This document shows positions 35,019-46,722 of a stretch of DNA of 64,000 nucleotides, one piece after another. Numbering within the stretch: position 1 is the stretch's first letter; each line of letters begins with the position of its first letter. Below the pieces are notes generated by a model. That model saw only the letters and a program-made list of their open reading frames with translations. It made no database searches and was not told the origin of the DNA. Both the position numbers and the translations under genes were made by a program. The stretch comes from Cristatella mucedo (Eukaryota; Bryozoa; Phylactolaemata; Cristatellidae): assembly GCA_009760855.2 (NCBI GenBank), contig WPIO01000037.1:786001-850000 (forward strand), in the 5' to 3' direction.

Positions 35019-35141
35019 CTTAATTCATGTGTACAGAGCCCTGAGAAAACTTAATCTCTATTCAGGCGCTTTACATGCGCCTCAGGGCTCGAGACCTTGG
35101 ACTTTGGGCGACACCTTAACCACTGGGCCAAACCAGCTCGG
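35018..35141 (-). mobile_element. SINE-A copy
   Basis: In reverse: CCGAGCTGGTTTGGCCCAG head, B-box region GTCTCGAGCCC, then gcgcctgaatagagattaag, ttctca-gggctctgtacacatgaatta, and the AT array. Confidence 0.8.
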
Positions 35142-35189
35142 TCACTTGTAAAGTAAAAGTAAAGGCTAGCCGATCTAACGCCACATTTG

Positions 35190-35323
35190 ATATGGCGTCA
35201 GAAGAGCCTTAACAGCAATCACTGCCGCTTTCAATGGGCAATATGGGATCGCCCACTGCGAGACTCGAACCCACGATCTTGGTCATGAAAAGCGGGTGCC
35301 TTACCTCCTGGGCGAAGACCCAA
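35190..35323 (-). mobile_element. SINE-B copy
   Basis: In reverse: GGTCTTCGCCCAGGAGGTAAGG head, B-box GGGTTCGAGTC, cgatcccatattgcccattg and aaggctcttctg body. Confidence 0.78.
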
Positions 35324-36018
<695 letters not shown>

Positions 36019-36464
36019 CTATAGGGCTCGGCGCACAGTTTGGCGAATCCTCCCGACCAGCTGCCACGCGAGATCGCGAGCCGAAGTTTGCCCTGATTCG
36101 GTTAAACTGTCAAGCACCCTTTCCGGAGTTTTCCAACACTTCTGGGCCGCATCAATCCACACGCTCCAGCCGTGGACGCTTCAAGAGCGGCAGCTCCAAT
36201 CTAGCTTGATGCTAACGAGAAGTTTTTCTAAGGTCATCAGTCACCAGCTCGGTAATGAAGGTCAACGTAACGCATTTGAAGCGCTCTCTAGCGGCATGCT
36301 CTAAAGCGAAGTGCTGGTCCGTATAGTTCTCTGTCTTCTTCACGCAATTTACGAGCCTCCTTCCCGAGATTCGGACTCAACTTCGCTTGGCTGGCCGTAT
36401 CATCAAGACCTGTGAAGCGAGCTCGGCACGCCAATTAATTGACTCGCTGTGTGGGTGGTGCGGT

Positions 36465-36668
36465 GTGTGGGCGGTGCGAAACAATCTCCATCTTTAACCT
36501 TTGCGAATCAATCGCGAAGGTCTATTCCCTTACCGAGATGAAAATGAACGCTCTGGTGCGGCATTTTCCTGTTCGTCTCGCGGCCAGGCCAAGCGGCACA
36601 ATCGCCGCTTCAGCAGAGCTGCTGAGTAAGGTGTGTGGGCGGTGCGAAACAATCTCCATCTTTAACCT
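36465..36668. repeat. 38-bp direct repeat pair
   Basis: TGTGTGGGCGGTGCGAAACA plus aatctccatctttaacctt occurs at 36465-36502 and about 36631-36668, separated by about 128 bp. Confidence 0.9.
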
Positions 36669-36869
36669 TGACCCTTGTCGAGCCCCCTAAGATCTGAAAA
36701 TGACGAGCGCACTTCCTGCATTAGTATGGTAAATCATCCGGTGGGGGCCATAAATTTAGAAAAGTTGTGTTTATTTAACATTTAAATAAATACTGTTTAA
36801 GTATACAGGCGCAGCTTTTACGTTTATTTGTGCGGGCACATACTCAAATTCACACAGCTGCAGTGACAC

Positions 36870-37005
36870 ATGCCCACACGCACGCACGCACGCACCCGCG
36901 CGCACGAGCACACACGCGCATACACACGCACACGCACACACACGCACACACACACATACACACACACACACACACGCGCGCGCGCGAAAACACACACACA
37001 TGCAT
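36870..37005. repeat. (CA)n and (CACG)n array
   Basis: Mixed CACG, CA and CG units ending in a CGCGCGCG run; prone to Z-DNA. Confidence 0.92.
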
Positions 37006-37025
37006 ACACTCGTAAAAAAAATAGG

Positions 37026-37200
37026 TCTTTTGCATGGCACCCTGAGAGAATTAAATCTCTTTCAAGGTACTTTACAACTCTCCGCAAGAGAATTAATCAA
37101 TCAAGGGTTAATGACATGGGCCCATCGTACTTAGTCAAGATTGCAAAAGGCCAGCATGCAAAGGCACTCTAGAATGCACTCGGGACCACCGTTTAGTGTG
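37026..37200 (-). mobile_element. Repeat family C, copy 1
   Basis: The block ttgcatggcaccctgagaga, attaaatctctttcaaggtactttacaact is shared with 56040-56190. It resembles the 3' stem of the LINE/SINE families in reverse but has a different body. Confidence 0.55.
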
Positions 37201-37349
37201 AACCCTGGTTAGTAAAGTTTGCTAAATCATGGACAGGTAAGCAAGCAAAACACACAAGCAAAAATGAAACAGCTCACCGGGGCAAATGAAAAGAGCGAAA
37301 CAGATGCGTCTTTAACTGAGACTTGAATGATGCAATGTTACAAACGCCC

Positions 37350-37381
37350 TATTGTTATTATTATTATTATTATTATTTTAA
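37350..37381. repeat. (ATT)n microsatellite
   Basis: About nine ATT units, as at LINE 3' tails in this window. The sequence after it (37,400-37,560) looks like an old repeat but was not classified. Confidence 0.85.
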
Positions 37382-37849
37382 AGTCATTTCGCGTAGCGGC
37401 AGGAGCCGGAAGCAAGTTCCAGAGTTTCAGTACATTTGAACTGAAGGCCCAATCACCGAAAAATATTTCAATTCAGTGCGAGAGACGGTGAGACGAGTGG
37501 AAGCCGAGGATCGGGTGGTGTGACGTGCGAGAGCAAGTGACTGAAGTAGCCACGAGGTTGCACTGGTCGCTTCATGCGAGCGAGCGAGTGCAGCAATCGG
37601 TCAACCTTTCGCATACAAGCGCGCATTAGCGAGAGCACATTTTGGGGGATTTTTCTTTTATCCTTAAAGAACTCAATGTATGCTGTCGTACGACTCCCGA
37701 AACGTTAAACTTGTTGACTATTAGGAATAGCCCATACTGTCAAGTTTGAAACATGGAAATATCGAACCTGTTCAACTTTGAAAGACCGTGAGTCCACTTC
37801 GCTGTTTTTAGCCAAGAAGCTCTGCTAAACGGTAGCGAAAACCGGTATA

Positions 37850-38024
37850 CAGTCTACTCCGCGTATAAGAATATCGGATATAGGAAAACTCCGCTTATAA
37901 GAACAGCGGTTCCGCGTCCCAGATTTACTCTAGCTATAGTCTCACTCCGCACATAGGAACACTCCGCCTATAAGAATGGCCATTTGCAGACCCAATCGTA
38001 TTCTTTCTTATAAGCGGTCAACTG
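37850..38024. mobile_element. Short TIR element with TA target duplication (mariner-type MITE)
   Basis: The ends CAGTCTACTCCGCGTATAAG and (in reverse) CAGTTGACCGCTTATAAGAA are flanked by TA on both sides. Inside, the motif CTCCGC-TATAAGAA is repeated several times. The CAGT ends and TA duplication suggest a Tc1/mariner-pogo-like non-autonomous element of 175 bp. Confidence 0.7.
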
Positions 38025-38609
38025 TACCACGTGACTCCAAAGACGGCTGACGGAGGTTTTATGGCTCGATGCTCACAAAGATTTACCACTGCTCTGCAAA
38101 TCAAATGTGATGCCGGAAAAGACCTATAAAGGAATGGTGTGTTTTTGTTCTACTGCACTTATTTCCCTCAAACCAGCAACACTGAAGCCTAACCAAAACT
38201 CATCACGTAATTCTGAAGCAAACAATAATTAACGTTAGTTCTAATTTTGAATTTTTAGCTCACTAATTAATAGCAATCCACTTTCTTGCAAACTTGACAT
38301 GGCAGAGTCGTGTATTCTTTTTTCTCATGCTTTTAAATTTACGCGGCCAGAATCCTGAATGAGCCATTAGACTTGCAGACTTTCATGTGTAAGTTCACCT
38401 GTATAGCTGGATACCTAGACACAGTTGTATACCTGAATCAAGATCGAGTCGGGCTGTAATAGCCCGCAAGTCTGAGCCAGGCAGTGACTCGTAACTGAGC
38501 CATTGAAGCGTTGTCATGCTAAATACACCTGACTAGGGCCGTCCTTGAGATTACTTACTATTCCGTTTGTCATATCAGGGAGAATCGAGTCTGTCGGGTT
38601 TAGTTCAAC

Positions 38610-38760
38610 GGGAACGTGATAGGCCAGGGGGTAAGGTCCTTGCTCTTCAAGATTGAGGTCGTGCGTTCGAATCCTGCAATCCTGTATCGCCAGCCGCAAG
38701 CGGTAATGATAGCCTTGAAGGCTCGCCTGCCGCTAGACAAATGAAACGGTTATACCGGCT
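38610..38760 (+). mobile_element. SINE-B copy, diverged
   Basis: Head TAGGCCAGGGGGTAAGGTCC, B-box GCGTTCGAATCC, and body agccgcaagcggtaatgatagcc with aaggctcgcctgccgct. Confidence 0.7.
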
Positions 38761-38798
38761 CATCTTTAGATAGAGTATACAAAGACATCTGGGTAATG

Positions 38799-38840
38799 GT
38801 TAGTGTGTGTGCGTGTGAGTGTGTGTGTGCGTGTGTGTGT
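38799..38840. repeat. (GT)n array
   Basis: Short imperfect GT dinucleotide run. Confidence 0.9.
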
Positions 38841-41500
38841 GTTATGCTATGGCTGGTGGCGTACAGATACAGGTATAACCCTTCAACTTTGGAGTTTACT
38901 GCACTGCAGTTACGTTTCCTCGAGCTGCATTTGTTGCGAAGGACTTTGGCTCAGTCAGTAGTCACAACAGTTCGTTGGTTACACCACGCTACTGTCGCCG
39001 ATGTCTCTCCCTACGCTACCGTCGCCGCTTCGATCGGTCGATCGCTGGCTTTTCCATCCAGGACCGATGACCGATAGATAATCCCGAGGGTGGGATGAGA
39101 GACTCGTGACTAACTGCCGATTAAGGATTCCTCTACGGCGGGGAATCGGCAGAGCGGCAGACTGGACGACCAATCTGCCAATCACAAGCTATTCCGGATT
39201 GTATAATCTTAATTTTCTTCATACGCCAATTGATGAATGACTGGCAAGAGGCAATATACATCTGCCGGGGTTCAGACTAATGCATTCTTTAACTCAAGAA
39301 GCCGAATCCCCTGCCTATGCCGCACAGTGCGCCGCGCACGGGCGTCGCGTCGGATTCCGAGGGCTGGGTCATCGGCGGAACTACATTGAAGCCAACTGCC
39401 GACGGCAGCATAGATTAACTTATTTAAGACCTAGGGCACGGGTTCGTGCCTGTCGGTGCGCCGCGACTAACCGGCCGCCATTCTTCTACACCACCCGCGT
39501 GCACGCTCCCGGACGTCGTCCGGCGGGAGCTTGCGCATGATTGATGGGACGGGCGGGTAGCGCGGCGGCCGACGCGGCGTGCGCACTGGAGGATTGCAGT
39601 CGCTAGACTAAACGCCCAGGCGACGATCTCTGGAATGAAAAGCAAATTAGATTCGGGGGCGTTTCGATGTCGGCGCGCCGAGCCGCCGCTGCGCGCACGC
39701 GCAGAGCAGCGGCGGCAGCGTCTCGACGCACGAGCTGGGCGGTCGACATCGCGGCCGGCGCTCAAGCGCCCGCCGCGCGAGCCCACGAGGCCCACGAGGC
39801 CCACGAGGCCTGAGTAGTACCGGAACCGCGTCGCCGGCGGCCGTCTTGTTCGGGCTCACTACGGTTACATGGACAGAAAGTGAAAGTACGCAAAGGGCTT
39901 CACGCCGTTTCACGCATGCGGCAGCTAGGGCGCGGCTGAAAGAACAGGCGAAACCTTCGGCCGAGGCCAAGTGCAGCAGAGCGCAAGCGGAAGCGTGGAG
40001 GCGGAAGCCATTTCCGCACTTGTTCACTTTCTTAGCTCGTTCGCGCAGGAAGTTGGATGAATATGTTTAAACTATGCGGCAGGCACTTAATGCGAACCAG
40101 CTCAGTCCAATAGGTGACTGCCGTCTTTTGTCACAGACCCTTGAGCTTTATCGTAGCAAAACAGTAGGTGCGTCAAGAACAGATTGAATAAGAGTAAGTG
40201 CAACATAAAAGCAGATAAAAATGGCGTCACCGGAAAAGGCCGGTGACGGTACGGCTAGCTAGCTAGGCAAAGCAACTCAGTTAAAATAGCCAAGAAAATT
40301 TAAGTACCAGATCTAATTATTTGATAGTGACAGCTTATTGGTAAAGTTCCTGGAAAGAGATTCTGCACTCTGATGGTGCTATACGATTGTACTGTTATAA
40401 CTATTTTTATTAAGTAATTTTTTTAAGCTGCACTGCTTTAGTTCAATATGGCGAACCTGAAGACGCCATCGTGCACTTTTTTCATTGGCCCTTTGCCAAC
40501 TGCAGCTCGCCATCTTTCCTGTTCCGTGGGGATTCTTTTAAAAATAGTTCGCTAGCTGGGCTGCCTGCTGCGCACGGGCACATGCAGCTTGATTATTTAT
40601 CGCTCTAAGCTTGCATACAAGGGAAAGTTGAATTGCTTAAGCGGTGGACGGTGCAGATGTCACAGATGCGACTCCACCTCGATCGAGGCGATTGGGCCAC
40701 TGCACTTTGGTCCGCAAGCCTCTTGGCCGTTGAATGTTGGATAGTAAACTTGTCGAACGATAGAGCGGATCCGAAAGTTTATATGCTCATGTACGGACGT
40801 GATGACATATTCTCGCAAGCCGAGTGCCAAAGCGAGAGCGCGGACGCCACACTATTGTTACAATCGATCGCTGTGAATTTGATAACCGGGCCGTTGCTAG
40901 CGCACTTACATTATATTATAGCGTACTGGCAAAGACGCCACTTCATGCGATGGTCACGAGGTTCTCCAAGGCGGCGGCCAGCCGCATTTGCACTGCAGTT
41001 GTAGCTTGAGTTATCGCCGCGAACAGCACCGAAAGCTTGCCGACGAGCAAAATCAAGAGTTTATTTCACCTACACACGGAGAGCAGGGCGAAGCACGACG
41101 CTTCTTCGCTCCTCTCGCCCACCGGAGTCCTCGCGTCTCCACCGTCACAGCGATCACCGATAGCACGTCCCGACCGCATACCACATCGAGTGTCACAGCC
41201 CACTCGTACAACGATCAGGGACAGTGTCATCAATTAAATGAAACCACAGCAGTCACGACGCTCGTTGGTCACGTAATGATCCTCGAACGAGCTCTCTTTC
41301 CACGAGTTGGCTGCGTCCAATAGTCGCACGTGAATGCCACCTGTTTACTGTGAAGTAAAATAAACAAGGGTCACAAGAAAGTTTACCGAGTACTGAGAGC
41401 TACTCAATCGCCTTTGCTTGTAAATAATGGGCGTAGAAAGAGTCTGCCGAAACTCCTTAAAGATTTCTCCCAGTAAGCCTTCGCATTTGTTTTTTTACGT
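38841..41500. other. No gene seen
   Basis: A CpG-rich patch (39,290-40,030) includes three CCCACGAGG units at 39780-39808. A degraded LINE-A-like tail is visible near 40345-40425. The frame at 40633-41004 plus has no recognised domain. Confidence 0.45.
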
Positions 41501-41559
41501 CGAATTCGTTTTAATATATTGATACCGTGAACACACCTCCCCGCGCTAGCGAGCGGTCT

Positions 41560-41960
41560 TGAGGACTCCCGGTGAGATGCGATCTTTCACCTCACCTTTC
41601 TTCGTAATATCTTTCGGGTATTCCGCTGAGTTGGGTCCGCTGTAACGTGACAGCGTACTACGTCGGCGGAACTCAACGAAGAACAGCGGACCCAATAATA
41701 TGCTTTCAGATTCTGTCTGTAGGCCACCGAGGTAGGTAGTCACTAATATTGGATAGGGATCGGACCTAATGGTTTGCTGTGGAGGAAGGTCTCTTACAGA
41801 AGATTCCTCTAGGCAGCTTTCAAAGACAATACCTAAATTCCGAGCACACGGCAACCGTTACGCAACAGCTTCACCTATTGGAAGAGCAAATTCTTTTAGT
41901 CCAGCCACAAGAGTTCTCATTCTTTCAGTCCATGCGGTCTGACAAGGTGGGTGGCGAGGT
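41560..41960 (-). mobile_element. LINE family B fragment, reverse, rearranged
   Basis: In reverse it shows the LGPLFFVEF and CARNLGIVFESCL blocks of the family B reverse transcriptase, out of normal order. An inverted pair TGGGTCCGCTGT / ACAGCGGACCCA flanks 41632-41695. Confidence 0.6.
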
Positions 41961-42239
41961 TGTTTGTGATTCGTTCTTGTTGTTCTTCTTAAATCGTTGG
42001 CTATACGACATGCTATTTCTCTCATGGGCCATCGATTGAATCAGTTGCAACCATCTCTCCACCAAAGACCGTGCCTCTCGCCGTTGCACTCCGCCGACCT
42101 TCTTCTGGCTGTCTTACCTTATCAACGGAAGAATTTTCTGAGTTCCTCAAAAAAATATTGGTGTGCAACAGGTCGTTACGAATTGCAGAAGATTTCAAAA
42201 TTCCCTCACAGTGACAATCATAGCAACAGCCAGGTTCTT

Positions 42240-44115
42240 TTCTTTCTTGACTGTCTGGAGAACTTCGGCTTGGTGCAACACGTTAATCATACCACTGTCG
42301 TCGGTAGCCGTATTCTAAATTTGGTTATCGCTAAGGATGTCCGCCCACTGCCCTTGTTGTGTGCTCGCTTACCATCCCGGATCATTGCTCAGTCTCGTTT
42401 ACTGTTCCGGCTTGGCTTCGCGTACAGGGTTCGCGGCAAGTTTGTCCAGCGACACAGCTTGAACAACATTGACCAGGAGAAATGTTTTTAATCTGTCTGT
42501 GAGGCAGGTCTTCCTGATTTGCACCCAGACTCGGCCGAGAGCCTTGACACCCTCACTGATGCCGTGAACAGGAAACTCAGGAGTGCTCGTGACGAGCAAG
42601 CTCTCTATATTATGTCCGCGTACAGATTTGTGGAGATTACTTTCGATTTACCAACAAACTTCAACAAATATGTGGTGTTAACCATAGGCTTTAACGCCTC
42701 TATAAGAACTTTGGGTCTGATGAGCATAAAAAAGCCAGGGCTTCTTCTTGCACTCGAATACCGAAGTCTTATGAGTCAGACCCATAAAAGATTTAGAAAA
42801 AATTAAAGATTTGCTAGCTAATTCTGAGAGGTCCCGCTCCTCAGGTATTATGATCTCAGCCTGCAGGTTTTCAGCCTTCTTCACTAAAAGAAGTGCGCAC
42901 ATTCGTGCCGTGAAACTGATCTCCTCCGGGTTACCAATGACATCCTATGCAGCAACGATAACGGAAATATCCATGCCTAGTGCTTTTAGATCTATTAGCC
43001 CCCTTCGACAGTATCGATCAAGATATCCTACTTGAACGATCCATAACAACAATCGGTCTGGCGGACGAGATATTGGCGTGGTTTAAATCGAACTTGTCCG
43101 GTCGTGTCCAATCCATGTGTCGTGTGGGGGTCAGGTCGCAATCATGAGACCAGTCACCTGTGAAGTTACCCAAGGGTGCGTCCTCGGTCCCTTGCTGTCC
43201 TCCATTTATACTCAACCTCTGGGGAAAAAGTGATTGAGGCCCATGGAATCGGCTTCGAAATCTGATTCAACCACTGATAAACTAAAAGTTTGCCTTGCAG
43301 ACACTCGATCCTGGATGACGACAAATTACCTTTAACTTAACGACGATAAAGCGGAACTTATGCTCTTAGGACATCCCAGGCATGTGGCTGGACTAGAAGA
43401 CTTTGCTCTTCTGATAGGTGATGCAGTTGCGCGACGGTAACCATGTGCTTGGAATTGAGGTGTCGCCTTTGACAGCTGACTATATTTTGAACGTTTCACT
43501 GAGAAGACTTCCTCCTTAGCTAGCCATCAAGTCCGATCTAAATCTAAGATTAGGGACTGTCTACCACGGCGGCATGCAAACAAATTAACTAATTCCTTGG
43601 TTCTGTCTAGGCTAGATTATTGCAATTTCATTTTGGCTGGGCTACTGAAAAAAATCACTAGGCCACTGCAGTTGGTGATTTATAAAGCTGCGAAGTTTGC
43701 AAATCTCCGGAATTTGATCATTTGTCTACTTTGCTGAAAGAGCTTGGGTGACTGCCAGTTGATCAACGGATACAGAGTAAAGTTCTTACGTCGATCTGCA
43801 AGGCCCGGCACGTCTTGGCTCCTTCATACATAGCTGAACTGCCGCACCAGTTTCAGCCTCCTTCAGACCTTAGGTCCTGTAAGGACAATAAATTAGCTGC
43901 TCCATACCTGTGCTTAAAAAAGACTGTTATATATAGAAGCTTTCACTCTGCAGGTCCTAGATGGAACTCACTTCCACAATTCTTACGGAACGCCATTTGT
44001 TCTCCTGCTGTCGACTGCGGCACAGCCTTTCCAGCAGCCCTAAGCTGCCACTGCCGTGCTAATCACTACCTTAACTGCTCTTCTGACTCAGCCATGCTTC
44101 TCACATTCTAATTGT
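42240..44115 (+). mobile_element. Degenerate LINE, family B, forward copy
   Basis: Blocks in order: an endonuclease-linker-like part (42330-42620), DILLERSITTIGLADEILAW, SNLSGRVQS (43000-43120), FSL-type GCVLGPLL remnants, a lost YADD region (43250), CNFILAGL (43620), and a C-terminal WNSLPQFLRNA frame (43815-44110). Stops and deletions throughout; a dead copy. Confidence 0.75.
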
Positions 44116-44116
44116 T

Positions 44117-44252
44117 GCGCGAGATGAAGGCTTGGCTACCAAATGCGTACCCAAAGTCACTTAGCTTAGAGTGAGCCACAGAAAACTCCTACGTAAAACT
44201 CACATAGTCTTTGTGGCATTGTGGAGTAGCAGACTGACGCATATTATATTAC
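44117..44252 (-). repeat. Unclassified dispersed repeat X, copy 3
   Basis: In reverse it matches 8626-8760: actccacaatgccacaaaga, gagttttacgtaggag, tacgcatttggtagcc. Confidence 0.6.
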
Positions 44253-45061
44253 ATCACCTCAGTCTGCTCGCAAGGACAGCTGGGCAATTGGTGGTGCTTC
44301 TCTTAATATATCTCTCTAGCTGATGCTGTTTCTGCAAGCAAACCCGAACAGCCTTTTCTGTTCAAAGGTCAAGCTCACACAACGGCGGCGCAATAGGCGA
44401 GAGTATACCACCAGGCCGGAGTAGACCTGGTGTTAAAACGGCCTAATCCACTTTATACCCCAGAGGTATATTATGGTCTTCGCCACTTTGTACCCCTCTT
44501 GGTCAAATTATGCCACGTCAAATCAATAGTTTTGAGCGATATACATACGAATCTTCACGTGATGGCTTACAAATCCGCGCCGGCGGCGACTCTGGCACCT
44601 CATTCTCTGCTGTCTCCCGTCCTAATCTTAAGGCACTCTTTTACTCAAATTACTCACCCACATCGTCTTTTCCAAAAACTGTTCCTTAAGTCGGAATGTT
44701 GGCTACCGTGTGCGCGCCGAAAGCTCCTTCACGCTGTAGAAAACTCTCCAGCATAGCAAGGCACCTAGTCATTGTAACTCGGCGCCGTTACAGACGGCGA
44801 AACAAGTAAATACTGCGCAATTGTGAGCGGACCTTGATTCAGTAAGGAATCTTGAAAACCAGCGATTCCCTTTCCAGTTGTAGAAGCAGCTACTCGTGTC
44901 TCACTTCCGGTGCGAGATTTTCGCTGTTCGGCTGTAAATCCACGAAACAGCGAGTGGCTTTCCAAGTTTCCCTTTGCTTCAGCTCGCATTTTCCGGCTTA
45001 ATTCTCGAGTTGTATGCGTCCCGGTATTTTCAATTGGAGATCGTCGGTGATCGATCCTGTG

Positions 45062-45140
45062 GCTCGGTAGGACCGAGGCTCACGAGCTCGGTAGGACCGA
45101 GGCTCACGAGCTCGGTAGGACCGAGGCTCACGAGCTCGCA
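45062..45140. repeat. 24-bp unit repeated three times
   Basis: GCTCGGTAGGACCGAGGCTC plus ACGA in tandem. Each unit holds the internal palindrome CTCGGT-AGG-ACCGAG. Confidence 0.92.
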
Positions 45141-45359
45141 GCTCCCGCACTCTCTTCCGTGCCGCCTGCGCTCTAGCCTGTAGCGATGCCGCTCCGCTGG
45201 CACCGCTAATGACGACAGCAGTTCACGCTTTTCGACAGCAGCAGGAAGAAGGGCGAGGAGTATAAGCTAATCCAAGGACCGGGTAAGTAAGGACGGCCTC
45301 TGGCTGTCTGCTGCCATGATCTCAGTGTCGATCGTTGATTTACATTGCAGCGTTTCAGA

Positions 45360-45700
45360 ATCTCCTCGCGCCGATGCGTTCTCAAGTGCCTCTATTTCAA
45401 CTAAACATGAGCAAACCACTTGTCTACAAAGCTAGACGACCGCACCAAGTCACACGTGATCGTAAACAACTAGACTGGTTACCAATTGAAAAGCGGAACC
45501 AAAAATCCGGCACCTGCATTCAAGGCCCGCAACAGCTTTGCGCGCTCCTACCTATCTCAGCTATTAACTGACGTTGTATCTACTAGTATGTTGAGATCAT
45601 CTGATCCTCTTACCCTGGCTATCCCATTTTTTAGACCAGAGGCTGTAGGTGATCATTCCTTTTGCTCATTTGGCTCTAGATTTTGGAATTTCCTTTAACA
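45360..45700 (+). mobile_element. LINE fragment, third type, C-terminal reverse-transcriptase end
   Basis: Readable blocks are LDWLPIEKRNQ, FKARNSFA, SYLSQLLTDV and FCSFGSRFWNFL in two frames. They resemble the C-terminus of an L2/CR1-like LINE protein. Confidence 0.6.
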
Positions 45701-46562
45701 TTCTCTTTGTGCAGATGCTTTAGTCTATTACCACAGCTCTGACTGCCTCCGAAAGCTGATTTAATTGATCAAGTTGAAAAATCTCACTTTCATGTATATT
45801 CTTTTTTTAAATATCGGAGCAAGTTCTTTGTCGGATATCAGCTGAAATTGGTTGCAAATAATCCCTGTCTGGAGAATCGCCACTGAACAATTAACAATAA
45901 TTAAAATAGTTTAAATTAAAAGAGTTTAAGAATTTCGTGCTCTGCGTATACTTCTTTCAGATGGGGTATATTCTGGCCTGGAGGAGTGTAGTTTGGTCTA
46001 GCATACTTTACACCCCGGGTACAAAGTGACCAAGGCCGTTTTAATCCGGGTATACTCTGGGCGGAATGTACTATGGCCTGTTACACCGGGATGTCAAAGT
46101 GCATGGACGCAGTGCTGCAGCATCCACCTCGCGGAGCAGTACAAGCAATGGCGCACTGATGTGGTTAGGCCACAGCTTCACATCCGTCTTTCGGCCTAAG
46201 TACGCATTCGATGGCTGGATGCTTGAGTCTCCGTTGGACGTACGCAGGAGCCAACGTTTTTGAACGAAGGGGCCAGAGCCAGACGAACAGCGGGCCCATT
46301 AACGCACTTTCATACTAACCGGTTTGTGTCAGCCAGCGCAGCGACTCGCGCTAGCGTGGACTCCAGAGACTTGCAACAAGCAGCGGCTATGTCTGCACGG
46401 CCTTCCGGCGTAAACCAATGACCACATTCAAGCATAACTAGGATGGTATATTTTTGAAGGGGTTTTGAATTCGTTTCCTGCAAGATATCTACGTATTCAG
46501 CCCGATCAAGAAGCTTGCCCAAACAAGTGCGGGCGAACTATTTTCTGCGAACTCAGTGTGTA

Positions 46563-46586
46563 AATATATATATATATATATATATA
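46563..46586. repeat. Short (AT)n array at a SINE-A tail
   Basis: About 12 AT units directly next to the SINE-A end. Confidence 0.9.
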
Positions 46587-46722
46587 ATTCATTTGTATAG
46601 CGCCCCAAGATAACTCAATCTCTATTCAGGCGCTTCACATATGCCTCGGGGCTCGAGCCCGCGACCTCAGCCAGACCTTGGTCGGGACGAGTACCTTAAC
46701 CGCTGGACCAAACCAGCTTGGC
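46587..46722 (-). mobile_element. SINE-A copy, well preserved
   Basis: In reverse: A-box TGGTCCAGCGGTTAAGG, B-box GCGGGCTCGAGCCCC, the gcgcctgaatagagattgag tail, ttatcttggggcgctatac, then AATGAATTATATA. This copy gives the clearest view of the family. Confidence 0.85.

Larger units (their letters stand above)
44395..46075. mobile_element. Possible element bounded by diverged inverted repeats
   Basis: The 44395-44500 segment in reverse resembles 46005-46070 (shared blocks ggccgttttaa, gggta(t/c)a-aagtg, gtatactct). Arms are imperfect and no target duplication was found. Confidence 0.3.

Noticed and set aside
41632-41695. TGGGTCCGCTGT / ACAGCGGACCCA as transposon TIRs
   Set aside because: The right arm matches the conserved GSVLGPLLF region of reverse LINE-B, so the inverted pair is better explained by rearranged LINE sequence.
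46310-46522. 70-residue minus-strand frame, MGKLLDRAEYVDILQETNS...
   Set aside because: Compositionally plausible but short, without splice context, homologue or domain I can name.
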